From NCBI RefSeq assembly GCF_000213175.1, contig NW_009799101.1, positions 2,919,328-2,983,327 on the forward strand: a DNA stretch of 64,000 bases. The letters are read 5' to 3'. How positions within the stretch are numbered: position 1 is the first letter of the stretch; each line of letters begins with the position of its first letter. A model generated the notes under the pieces. It did not search any database. It had not been told where the DNA came from and worked only from the letters and a program-made list of their open reading frames with translations. Position numbers and translations under genes: made by a program. The DNA is from Neurospora tetrasperma FGSC 2508 (Eukaryota; Ascomycota; Sordariomycetes; Sordariales; Sordariaceae). Positions 21,571 through 32,033 of the stretch are shown one piece after another.

Positions 21571-24391
21571 GCATGTAGTACTTTATCTGTTCCCATGTAA
21601 TTGTCAGTCGTTCAAAGTCGAGAAGAGCTCCGTTGCATTGAAGAAGCAAAGACACTAGTGTTGCGAAAGGCAAGGAAAACGGAAACAAAGGTAACCCAAG
21701 TGATGATATTGGATACAGTATTTATGACAAGGATATGTTGCCACACCAAACGCCGTATAAGCAAAGGGCTGGAACTGTCTAGCAGTCTCATAGGGGTATC
21801 ATGGTCCGTGAAAATGCTCAAGTACAAAGTGCAGGAGGAGAAGCCAGAAAGTGAAACAGAGTGTCGTCTGAACCAAGACCATGAAAATGCCGCCTGCCAT
21901 ACACACCCACATAGAGTTTCCCTGCCCGCGGACCTCTGAAGCTGTCGTTTGACTTGCTTGCAGACGTTTGTCGTCCTCAATTGCTGTTCTCGGCGGCGTC
22001 GCACGCAGACCCCAAATCGGAGGATTGCTCGGGATTTCCGCGGTTCCTGACACCACTTCTTTTCTTTTTCTTCACCTCGCACTCATCGGCAAAGTCTTCC
22101 GGTATCAAACCCCTTCTTCGTTTTCCCAGGGGTTGCGTAGCTCCGACATCAAGCCATCTTGGCAGCATTGCCTCCTCTTGAAGCACCACGATGCCATTGA
22201 TGATGACGAGCCCATGCGTGTGAGCTCCCTTGAACTGGTGGCGCACAGGGCAAGTTCCTCCATCATTGACCAGGTTACGTATTTGGATCTGGCGATCTTT
22301 ACGTGTTCTTGTGTCAACAAAGGCATCTTGTCGCTCTAGACACGGCGGTCTGCGGCTAGACCTAAAAGGGCGAGAGCAGATGGACCGGGAAATTTGTCGA
22401 TCTTGGCTTCCATCGTCATATCCATCTACTGCAGCGTTTCGTCCATATGTTCTTCGTCGGTTGGAAGAGCCACTGAGATATCTCGAGGGTATAAGGGTGT
22501 TTGTGTCGAGATTTTGATGGATTTGCTTGTGATAGTGGCGGGGGTAAGTTGACTCTGCTGATAATAGGCAATAAGGTACTGCATTCAGAGCGTTATTTGA
22601 CGACAAGAACAGGCACTAACTATATGATTTCGAGTGAGTGTTTCGGAGATGGTCCAGACACTCCAGTGCCAGGATTGCTAGCTGGCCCAGACTCTCCGGA
22701 CCCTGGGTGAAACGGACATGCGTAATCTGCCCAGAAGAGTCAAGAAGAGAGGTGGAGAGAAGTCTTGGTCGCATGATTCTCGAAACAGAAGACAGCTGAA
22801 TCCAGGACTACTATCTTGCTCTGTGCTTCAGATACTCGGATGGAAAGCCCTGGGAAACAGTGTAGAAGACCGAGAGAATGGCAAAACGGGGTTCAATGGG
22901 GCACAATGGTAAGAGAGGTGAACATGTCAATTTCGTTCCAAAATAATCATGTAGCTGAGAAAGTGATGTATCAGCTGTTCTTGGGTCAGCATGTGGACGA
23001 GAGAGAGGATCGACTGCTTATAGCTGTTGCACTCGTCATCCTATGCCGGTTGATTGATGCCCCTGAAGGGTGCTACCATCTATGCAGCGTAAGGTTGGCC
23101 CATTGTATCGTTGGGTAAGTCGACCTCCATCAAGAGGCATGTTGGTACTGGGCTTCCGAGATTGACAGAAGATATTTGGTAACTACACTCCTTTAAACGG
23201 CCCGGGGACCTAGTCGGCGGTGTGGGGCTCCTTCCGTGTTAGTGGTCACCCAGGGCACTGTTGCCTGCTGTGCCTGGGAGCATGGAGTCCAGGCTGACGC
23301 AACAAGTGGAACCTATATAAGGTAGGGTGGTAAACCATCTGGTAGGGAGCAGGGAGATACGATGGGGTCATTGTAGATTGGAATTTCACTTCAAAACTCG
23401 ACCAGTCTGGCAACATCGATGTTCCTCAAACAGAAGGAAGAGTACGTACTTAGGAGAGGGTACCACGATCGCCGTAGAGGTAGAGACAACCTCGGAAGCC
23501 GGCAATCAGGCGGGAACTTCTTGCCCCACCACAGCCCCGGCCGACTGGAGCACAGCCCAGCAAGGCGCAGGTCCACACATGCCGTACGTCTAGCCCCTAA
23601 AACTGAACCTTCCTTGTCACAACCCCGACTTATCAACAAAGGGACTTGGATTGTCTGCGCAATACTTCCAAGTTCATAACATCTGCGTAATATTCTCGCG
23701 GTTTCTGGCATCAATTCCATCTCCACGTAGAATGATGGGATTGCTGGGAGTGATGAGTCGACTTGGGATCTGAAGGCAGCTCCACTACCTTTTAAGCTTA
23801 AATGTGTTTGATGCTTAACATCATCCGATCCATCATCACCAGGGACACTCAAACTGAAATCGGTCGGCCTCGTCAACTTTTTTGTGTTGATCTTAGTATC
23901 AGTGCTGGTGAGGATAGCACAACCTTCTCTGACGCCGACCAACAGATCATTATCCAGCCAGCTTGCCGATACCCGATTCCAAGATAAACAAGTACACTAG
24001 CCAAGCGAATTACCCCAAAATTCCGAGCTTGTGTAGGCTTGGTATTCCAATGATATGTGTTTACAGCTCAACATCATCATCATGATTGCTCGGCGGGTGG
24101 CGACACATCAGGGCAGTGTGTACCACCCACAACCATTCAGGCATTTCGCTCTACGTCATGGGGCCAGACCCTTTCAATGCGGTCATGGCTGTCAAAGAAG
24201 CAAGCCAACACGCCTCGATCGAAGTGAATAAAATGACATGACCCAACTCGCATCAATAGGTTTCATCTAATTTAGTTATTCCAATCACATCAAGCTCGCT
24301 CTCAATCAACCAACTTGAGCGATCCTCCATCACAAACGAGGTCAAAGTACACCGACCTGAACTCCTTAGCAAGGAGACCAACAACGCCAAA
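21571..24391. other. 2.8-kb gene-poor spacer
   Basis: No gene supported with confidence. The longest candidate is a 209-codon frame on the - strand (21977-22606). It lacks an ATG near its start and has a basic, Arg/Ser-rich N-terminal half. It could be an internal exon, but no partner exon is evident. The frame at 23391-23942 (-) also lacks a proper start. Confidence 0.35.
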
Positions 24392-24808
24392 ATGGCACCA
24401 ACACCAACGGCCCTCGTGGCCAAGTCCCTCTCTTCCGGCAGCGAAACGCTTGCCAACCTCGTCCCCCGCTACATCCACCGTCATCGTCGTCTCTCGCGCG
24501 GCGGCCTCATCGGCGTAATCGTCGCCATCGTCGTCGCATTGATCATCCTCGCCTTCTTCAGCTTCTTTTGTCGCAGAAGGAGAATTCGCCGGTCACGACT
24601 TCACATGCACCAGAACATGCAAGAGACGGCAGCTGCTCCTGGAGGATGGGCTCATTCATCCCACCATCATCAACCACCGCCGCCGCCGCCGCAGAATCCG
24701 AACGGACTGAATGCTTCTGGTGGAGGATGGGCACAGCCTGGGACTTATCAGCCGCCGCCGTATCAGCCGGATCCAGTTTACACCAAGCCGGGTGGGAACT
24801 ACCAGTAA
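24392..24808 (+). CDS. Single-pass membrane protein with a PPPY motif (twin 1)
   Basis: Single exon, 138 aa, ATG at 24392 in the strong context CCAAAATGGC. A 22-residue hydrophobic helix (about 38-60, GGLIGVIVAIVVALIILAFF) is followed at once by a basic stop-transfer cluster (RRRRIRR), so the C-terminal tail should be cytosolic. The tail is His/Pro/Gly-rich and contains PPPY at residues 121-124, the PPxY signature bound by WW domains of Nedd4/Rsp5 ubiquitin ligases. No signal peptide is obvious, so the N-terminal 37 residues probably face the lumen or outside. A related gene lies 1.4 kb downstream. Confidence 0.75.
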   Translation: MAPTPTALVAKSLSSGSETLANLVPRYIHRHRRLSRGGLIGVIVAIVVALIILAFFSFFCRRRRIRRSRLHMHQNMQETAAAPGGWAHSSHHHQPPPPPPQNPNGLNASGGGWAQPGTYQPPPYQPDPVYTKPGGNYQ

Positions 24809-26189
24809 TTTGTCATTGGGTAGTTACAGGATCAATGGTTTTCCTGGTGTTATTTGTTGGTACAGGATGCTTAGAGATATTGGAGTTGGGATTATGATTT
24901 ACGATCAGATGTCGGAATGGGCGAAAACATGAGCAACGCACTCTTGGGACGTGGGGTACATTCTTCTTTTATCTTCTTTGAAGCTTCCAACGAAGGAGGC
25001 TCCTGTAACATTTTATACATGTATATTGTGTCGACATGCTCTCATGTCATATTTTTTGAATATTTACCCATGTCATCTGCTCTTAAGAGACGACCCTAAC
25101 CCTTGACCGTGTAAGTGATAACAAGTTTGTTGTGAAGGTATTCCCAAATCACATTACGGATTCCTGGATTGGAAACCAGTGATCAAAGTAATGCGTCTTT
25201 CCATCCAAAGCCATTTCGTTTCCGACCTGGGCATTCAATCACAGGGCGCCCAAGTTGTTAGCAAGACCACATGTCTGCACTATGAGGTAGACCAAGCCAT
25301 GATATGCAAGGTACGTCGCATTGGTAGGGTGGAAACGACTCTGCCATGCCTGCGCATCACTCTGGACATTGGGCAATGCCTAGCAAGCTAACGGATTGAA
25401 CGCCCAGGAGCGCCATTTCCACAATTGCAGCCGTTTATCCTACTTTCTATCAACTTGATTTTGCAACATGCTGTCATAACCCTATCAATGAAATTATTTG
25501 GATCGTGGCATCGATTTCAAAATAGCAGGATTCCGTACAACATTCAACATTAATCCGCTTTCCGGATCGCCCCCCGGAAAACCCTTTGACTCAGCTTTTC
25601 CCCAAGCCTCGAACCCGATGCCGTTATACCCGCTATTCTGTCTTGGCCGCTCACGGTCCCGGCCCTTCGAATGGCCTCAGCCCCCTCCCAAAATGGGAGT
25701 CACTTGATCTCCAAACGTCGGCCCAATGACTTGCCGATGAGTACGGGCTAGAGCCCAATACTATCTGGTTGAAGGCGACCATTGAAAGAGGCAGTGTTCT
25801 TTTGTGTTCCTGAATGCGCAGACGTGTTACTACCAAATAATACCACCTGCTTGCTGCGTGACCGTTCCTGGCGACGGGACGCAGCCGAAAGGGGCAACTG
25901 TCAACGTATCTGTGCCAAGCATAAAAGGGTGTGATGCCCCTTCCTTTTGAGTGTCTTGTGTGATACAAGAAATTATCAGTTGTGTGGACTTTTTCAATTC
26001 ACTCAGGAAGACCAATGGCCCGAGTATTCGGAGTTCATCATCACCCACCTTGACAACGCAAGTTAACAAACAACACATCAATCGAGCAGTCAGTCTCATC
26101 AAGAAAACAGCAACTGAAAAATACCTGACATCATCGCCACCATACATTCAACAAGAGGGGGTTTGACAAAACTACAAACCACCACCCAA
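24809..26189. other. Intergenic between the two PPxY membrane-protein genes
   Basis: Holds the 3' region of the first and the promoter of the second. No ORF with both an ATG and a recognisable domain, and no repeats. Confidence 0.5.
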
Positions 26190-26684
26190 ATGGCACCAAC
26201 CTCTTCTACCACGGGCCTCATCCTCCCCCGTGATGCCTGCCAGTCCCGCTACGGCTGCGGCACCATCCACTCCGACAAGCTCCCGCTTCTCATCACCGTG
26301 GCCGTCGTCGTCGCCATCATCATAGTCACCATCTATTGGTGCAGCTTCCGGTCATTGAGGGCTCAGAAACGAAAGCGGAGAATCAAGAACACAGAATTGC
26401 CTTCAAGCACTGCACCTCATGCAGTCCGGGAGGTACCCACACCGACGACATTGGGAGCGGGGCCAACGGGTGCGGGTACAGGTGCGGGTGGAAGTGGAGC
26501 CACCGAAACCGGGGCAGTAGCGGCGGCAACGGCGACGGCGGGAGAGGCAGGAGAGACAGGAGGAACGACATGGCAGGTTCCGACAAGCGGGCTTAATCCT
26601 CTAGTACCGCCGCCAATGTACGAGGAGACGCCGCTGCCACCGCCTACTTATCAGAGGGATGCCCAGGCGCCGAGGTATGCGTGA
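26190..26684 (+). CDS. Single-pass membrane protein with PPMY and PPTY motifs (twin 2)
   Basis: Single exon, 164 aa. The ATG at 26190 is in the context CCCAAATGGC and encodes MAPT, the same four residues as its upstream neighbour. One hydrophobic helix (about 31-50, LPLLITVAVVVAIIIVTIYW) is followed by a basic cluster (AQKRKRR). The tail is Thr/Gly/Ala-rich and ends with PPMY (141-144) and PPTY (151-154). Two PPxY motifs ten residues apart are typical of adaptors that bind several WW domains of Rsp5. The ectodomain has two cysteines (DACQSRYGCG). With the neighbour it probably forms a diverged duplicate pair; the role as ligase adaptor is inference. Confidence 0.75.
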   Translation: MAPTSSTTGLILPRDACQSRYGCGTIHSDKLPLLITVAVVVAIIIVTIYWCSFRSLRAQKRKRRIKNTELPSSTAPHAVREVPTPTTLGAGPTGAGTGAGGSGATETGAVAAATATAGEAGETGGTTWQVPTSGLNPLVPPPMYEETPLPPPTYQRDAQAPRYA

Positions 26685-27624
26685 TGGATGATCATGGGCT
26701 TATAATTTCTGTGCCTTCGGGGTGCCAACGGCAGTATAGAAGGGCTTGATTCAATCGGGGGTAGTAATGGTGATGATGATGCATGTCCTACAGTTTGTGG
26801 ACCTGGTGGGAGTTAATGTTTGGACGATTCAATGTTTCGATGTAATAATCAGTATACACTACAGTTAGTAGACAGATACCCCAAGAGATACCCCTTGATG
26901 CCTCTACACTACTGATCTATATCTCCATCGACAAAATCTCAACAACACCTCATGTCTCCTCCCTTGTGGTTCGATCTTGAAGCCATCACGGTGGGGATGG
27001 TCTAGGCAGGCGGCAGCGCGCGGGGATATTCCTAGCGCAAGTATGCTTGAGACACAGTGGAACTTTAGGGCCGGTGTCCCGAATTGTGACGACTTACCGA
27101 AAATTCCTACTGCAGCGATTCCTGTTCAGCCCGTTCCTGAATCAAGCACAGGCCATGTGCTCACCGTGATGCTGTTTTGGGAGGGAGCTCCAGGTTCCAT
27201 CTCGAAAGGCAAACTCGCGCCGAGACCAACGACCAACGGAAATGGATCTAACCTCTTTGGAGCGTCTGCCTGCTGCAGCCTACGCTAGAAATACAAAATG
27301 CTACCCTCAAATCTCAAATTGTCCGAAGCCACACAAATTCTCACCGTCCTGGTTCTCGACTCTGTCTTTGTTTCCCCTGTTCAAAATTTCACTGGACGGC
27401 ACGGTGGGTGATTATTTTGGATCTTTTGTTTGTTCTCTCATTAATAGTCTGCTTGTTCTTTGTTGCTGTTGCTGTCTTGTGTTGAAGCTCTACGATACAT
27501 ACTTTGCGGAATTCAGCAGTTGCACCGCCGACAGTCGAATCCAGGATAGCGACATGAACTGATTCGGCGACCTATTCTTTAATCATAATTCACTCACGCG
27601 TCATACCCACCGAAGCAACAGGAA
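26685..27624. other. Intergenic: upstream of the aspartic-protease-like gene
   Basis: No gene seen. Pyrimidine-rich stretches near 27340-27480 precede the next start. No repeat of note. Confidence 0.5.
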
Positions 27625-29793
27625 ATGGCGCCTTACGCTCTTTTTCGTCAACTGTGGCCTGCCGCGCTCTGTCTTGTTGAGGTTGCCAGTGCCGCCGATG
27701 GCTATGTTCACCTACCCTTCTCGCGCCCCGAGCTGAAGGATCTGGACTTGGGAAAGAACGGTTCGAGGACACTATCCGACTTTGTCGTCCCCTACCTTGT
27801 CCAAGCCCAGGTCGGCACTCCTCCTCAGAACTTCTCGCTCCTCATTTCGCCAACCTCGACCGACACCTGGGTGGTTGACGCTACCACCTCGCGTTGCGAC
27901 TATCAGTACTCTTCGTACTATTGGGATGAGGATGAGGTTGAAACCGCCCGGGCTCTTGATGTTCAGAAATGTGTCTGGGGAAGCTTCAACAAGTCTCAGT
28001 CATCGACTTACCGAACCGCGAACCCGCGACACACCGATTTTGCCACATACACCTTTTCTGGTTATGCTCAGGGTAGCAACTTCACCGACAAGCTCGTCGT
28101 CGGCGACCTCACCGTCGATAACTACCCGATGGGCCTAGTTGACCAAACCAACTTGTGGATGGGGGTGCTGGGTCTTGGGTACAACTACTCCACCATTTAC
28201 GGTGAATCCTCCCTCTACGGCGCCAACCTCCCGGGCTACTACCCCACCATTCTCGACCGCATGGTCTCCTCCGGCCAGATTTCCACCCCGGCCTACAGCA
28301 TCTGGCTCGATGATGAAGACGGCACCTCCGGCGGTCTTCTCTTGGGCGCCGTCGACAAGTCTCGCTACAAAGGCGATCTCCTCCGCCTTGACGCCAACAA
28401 CCCGCGCGCCCTAACCGGCAAGTTCTCGGTAACCGTCCACTCCATCAACGCCACGGGGCTCGGTACCGGCGGCGATGGCTCCCAGCAGCCCCTAATATCC
28501 AACGCCCTCCCCCTAGACGTCACCATCGGCATGGGCGAGCTCATCTCCTTCCTCCCTAATGACCTGGTCAGCAACATCGCCTCTCTTACCGGAGCCACAC
28601 ACGACACTACCGCCGGCATTTACACCATCCCCTGCGCTGCCGGCACCTTCGACAACGCGACACTCTTCGCCTTCACGCTCGGCGGCGAAGGGGGCCCACT
28701 TCTACAAGCGGCAACTGCCGATTTGATCATTCACCCGGGCGTCTTCACGGGCCAGGTCTCCAGCTTCGACTCGACAAACTCTGGTTCATCCTCTTCATCC
28801 ATCAGTCTCGACCTCCCCGAAGGCACCTGCGTCTTTGGCATCCAAACCTGGAACGACGCCAGCACGCTCAACGGCGTCAGCTATGGTAGTAGCAGTGCCA
28901 GCAGTAGCAATCCCTACTACAACCTAGGAAACTCCCTCCTCCGCCGCACTTACTTGGTCTTTGATCTCGCCCGGCAGGAAATCGCCTTTGCCCCCGCCGT
29001 CTTCCAGTCCACTTCCTTATTATCCGCCAGAGCCTCGACCTTCGACGACACCGACAACATCATCACCTTCACCCAATACGGCTCTCCCACTCCGGAATCT
29101 CAATACTTCTGCTCCGACTATGAATACTACTGCCCCGAGGACGCCGTCAACTCGAACTCTGGAGGACGGTCTACCCACGGGGGCGCGTCGTCGTCGGACG
29201 ACGGTGATTATTACGATGGAAGGAGGTATTGGAGGATTGTCTGCATTGTGCTGGGAGTCGTCTTTGGGACTCTGATTCTGGTCGGGCTTGTGTTTGCTGG
29301 GCTCTTGTTTAAGAGGGTGTTGGATAAGGATCCGAGGACGATGGGGTTGCCGGAGGAGAAGAAGAAGCTAATGGATGGGGGAGAAGGGGGTGATGATGAG
29401 CTGCAGCCGTTGGAAGGTGGTGGGCAGGGGATGATGAGTCCTGCTGCTGCTGCTGGTGGTGCTAGCTCGGGTGGGGCGGGGGTTTTGCCTATGATTCACG
29501 AGGGAAGAGAGGATGACGCTGGTTCCGATTTGCCGACGAGGGAGCATGAAGCATCAGGTTCGGCTCAGACTCAGCCCCAGGTTTCTCCGGTAAATGTGAA
29601 TCGCGAACAGAGGTTGTCGGCGCCGGAGTCTCTAATGGATGCGCCGAGGTCTCCGAGCCCGCTTTCGGAGGATGGTATGGGCGGCGCGAGAGCGGAAGCT
29701 GCTTCGCCGGTGTCGGAGAGAGTCAATACTCCCCCGAATGAAGCCAAGGGGAAGGGGAAGGCGGTTGCTGAAGTTATTGGACAGGCAAGGTGA
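27625..29793 (+). CDS. Membrane-anchored pepsin-like (A1) protein lacking both catalytic aspartates
   Basis: Single exon, 722 aa. A cleavable signal peptide (about 1-23, ending ASA) precedes an A1 peptidase fold: YLVQAQVGTPPQNFSLLI, Cys pairs, MGVLGLGYN and YSIWLDDEDGTSGGLLLGAVDKSRYKG are all classic landmarks. Where active enzymes have DTGSSxxW, this has SPTSTDTW (residues 75-82), and the second DSGTT site is replaced by TIGMGE (about 300-305). So neither catalytic Asp is present. N-glycosylation sequons are numerous. A transmembrane helix (about 537-560) and a 160-residue acidic, Pro/Ser-rich cytosolic tail follow. Active yapsins have a GPI anchor instead. A binding, sensing or scaffolding role is inferred. 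Confidence 0.88.
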   Translation: MAPYALFRQLWPAALCLVEVASAADGYVHLPFSRPELKDLDLGKNGSRTLSDFVVPYLVQAQVGTPPQNFSLLISPTSTDTWVVDATTSRCDYQYSSYYWDEDEVETARALDVQKCVWGSFNKSQSSTYRTANPRHTDFATYTFSGYAQGSNFTDKLVVGDLTVDNYPMGLVDQTNLWMGVLGLGYNYSTIYGESSLYGANLPGYYPTILDRMVSSGQISTPAYSIWLDDEDGTSGGLLLGAVDKSRYKGDLLRLDANNPRALTGKFSVTVHSINATGLGTGGDGSQQPLISNALPLDVTIGMGELISFLPNDLVSNIASLTGATHDTTAGIYTIPCAAGTFDNATLFAFTLGGEGGPLLQAATADLIIHPGVFTGQVSSFDSTNSGSSSSSISLDLPEGTCVFGIQTWNDASTLNGVSYGSSSASSSNPYYNLGNSLLRRTYLVFDLARQEIAFAPAVFQSTSLLSARASTFDDTDNIITFTQYGSPTPESQYFCSDYEYYCPEDAVNSNSGGRSTHGGASSSDDGDYYDGRRYWRIVCIVLGVVFGTLILVGLVFAGLLFKRVLDKDPRTMGLPEEKKKLMDGGEGGDDELQPLEGGGQGMMSPAAAAGGASSGGAGVLPMIHEGREDDAGSDLPTREHEASGSAQTQPQVSPVNVNREQRLSAPESLMDAPRSPSPLSEDGMGGARAEAASPVSERVNTPPNEAKGKGKAVAEVIGQAR

Positions 29794-30284
29794 ACTGGTA
29801 TTCTGATGGACTATGTGAATATGGTATAAGGAGTGTATGAATGAAGGTAATGGTTGTTATTGGATAATCAAAAGAAAAGTAATCGAGATACCCTGAATGT
29901 TTTGCACCATGGTGTTGCTTTTGCATTGGTCTATGGTGTGTACCCTGAACAGGCGCTAATGTGGTTGGGTCGTGTAATGATCGCATGGGATCTGTCTCAT
30001 GCCTCTCCGTCGCTCAGACTGAGACACTGGTCTCGGAGTTCTTAAATCGATCGCATGCAGGCACTTCAAGGTCCACTTCTATCTGATATCCGGGCCTGGG
30101 CCTTCCTTGTCGCCAAGTAATCCAGCATAGACCCACCTGGACCCTTCTTGCATCACCTCAAATCATGGAGATTGAATGCATTCAGCACATGACATCGCTC
30201 ACAACGGTTCAACACGGTTCAGAAAAAAACACGTTTTCCTGCAAGAAATGACATGCGTAGGTAGGGTCCATGGACCATCCATGG

Positions 30285-30318
<34 letters not shown>

Positions 30319-30786
30319 CGATCCCCATGTTATTGTTTGGTATGTAGTGTACGGTAGGTATGTGAACTTGGGTAAGTTGTGTATAGTGTAGGACAAAAGC
30401 AGCCGCTGACGTCATTGGGGATATCGTCGTCACTTTTGTGTGTGTTATTGGATCAAATGCGTGTAAGTGAAGTGTGACACGAGGTCCCAACCAAACGAGC
30501 GGGACAATAACAGGTAAAGAAAATCAAACTTGTGGAATATCGTTCGTCATTGTGAGCTCTCGCTCGTAGGAATGATACCAAGTATTTATTTATTTAAACT
30601 GCCGGAATCCCCCTTTCCCTTGTGTGGTTGCACTTGTTTTGTTTTTGTTTTGTCTTGAACACCGACACCGTACACACACCACGAAACCCATTACGATACC
30701 AACAACCAATAACCTAGGTAGCTGCATACTACCCAACAACACCTACACTAATCTAATTAAAACCAACAAAGACAAAGATAAAAAAA
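29794..30786. other. Intergenic
   Basis: Spacer before the 106-aa membrane-protein gene. Apart from the GTT microsatellite (listed separately) nothing is seen. Confidence 0.5.
30284..30318. repeat. (GTT)n microsatellite
   Basis: About 11.7 perfect GTT units in the spacer downstream of the aspartic-protease-like gene. The flanking sequence includes the short palindrome TCCATGGA. Confidence 0.95.
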
Positions 30787-31375
30787 ATGGCCATCTCAAC
30801 AGCCATCACCTCCCTCCTAACCTCCATCACCGAACTGATCCAATCCCTCTTCCACGGCATCTACTCCATCTTCCACACCATCTTCTCCGCTTTCTTCAGC
30901 CTTTTCTTTGGCCTGTTCGCCTTTGTCGGTGACTTGCTCAAAGGGGTTGCCAACACGTTGGGCGGCGTGGGCAATTTTGTTGCTAGTGAGTTCTTCACTT
31001 CCCTCCCCCAATCCACCCTCTTCTTTTCTTTTTTCTTTTTTTTTCTATTTGTTTTATTCTTATCCCTTCGGTTGGTTTCTACTTTGTTTGTTTGTTTGTT
31101 TGTATACCTTGCCTCGTGATATCCGCCTGTGACGAGAGGTGGCGGGGGAAGAATCACGCCAGTGGAAATCGAGCGCAGCGAGCGAAGGGGAAAAAGAAAA
31201 GGAAGAAGAAAGAAAATATCAAGGTCAATGCTGACAGAGACCAAAAAACGCAGGCAACTTCCTCATCATTGCTCTCATTTCTGCCGCTGGTTTTGCCTAC
31301 GTTCGCTACACCAGCCAAGGAGGCACGACTTCGGGACAAAAGGCGGCGAGTGTGGGCAGGAAGAAGGTCAATTAA
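30787..31375 (+). CDS. 106-aa integral membrane protein, function unknown
   Basis: Two exons, 30787-30985 and 31254-31375. The ATG follows seven A (AAAAAAATGG). The N-terminal part is Leu/Ile/Phe-rich with a small-residue and Ser rhythm (IYSIFHTIFSAFFSLFFGLF), probably one amphipathic and one spanning helix. The second exon adds NFLIIALISAAGFAYVRY, a second hydrophobic helix, then a Gly/Lys-rich polar tail ending RKKVN. The intron (268 nt) is long for this window and strand-skewed: T-rich at its start, A/G-rich at its end, with a TTTG repeat near 31084-31103. I do not recognise a named family. Confidence 0.75.
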
Positions 31376-32033
31376 GTTCAGATAGGGACAAAATTTGGAA
31401 GCTAGATTGCCGAATATGGGCCGATGACGAGTTTTGCTTCAGGACAGCGAGGAGACGGTTACGTGGCGCGCTGTGTGGGAACATAATGACATATTTTGAC
31501 TTGAAGTACGAGTAAGGAAGCTGAGAGCGATATGAATAATGAATGGATAGGATACCCCCCGGACAGGTTCTTGGATGGTTTACGAATAGTTATTCGAACT
31601 GTATTCTTGGAGAGGAGTTACGGATTGAGTTGCCTGGAGTCTTTGAGAGGATAACACAACGACTTTGTCACTACTTCCTTCAAATTTCACCAAGTTCACT
31701 TGTATGATCGTATCAAAAGAACCGTTGATATGGGCAAACTGATTAAGTGGAGTTCGAGCTCACTAAATTGCCATGCTAACCAAAATACTAGGTATCATCC
31801 ACCACCATTCCGTACCACTTCCGTCACCCATCCAAAGTAAGCCAGTACGCCGTCTATCCAGATCAGTACCTTGGGTCCGTGTGTGTTGTGTTCCCTTGCC
31901 TTTGAATGCCCGAAAAGATAGAATGGGGATCGAACCCATCCATGTGCCCAAAGATTAAACAAGTAAAGAACCCAAACAACCGCAATCGCTCTCCTCTAAT
32001 GCATGCCCGCGCTCAAATGCAGTCTAGGCCTTA
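31376..32033. other. Intergenic, convergent 3' ends
   Basis: No gene. A T-arm-like sequence (about 31920-31940, - strand) was examined as a tRNA and rejected. Confidence 0.5.

Noticed and set aside
23391-23942. 183-codon frame on the - strand
   Set aside because: It starts at TTG, has no ATG near its start and no recognisable motif.
31918-31945. T-arm-like sequence on the - strand (ATGGG-TTCGATC-CCCAT), as in a tRNA
   Set aside because: A perfect 5-bp T stem and 7-nt loop, followed by T residues, but there is no matching acceptor 5' strand, D arm or A box within a plausible distance, even allowing for an intron.
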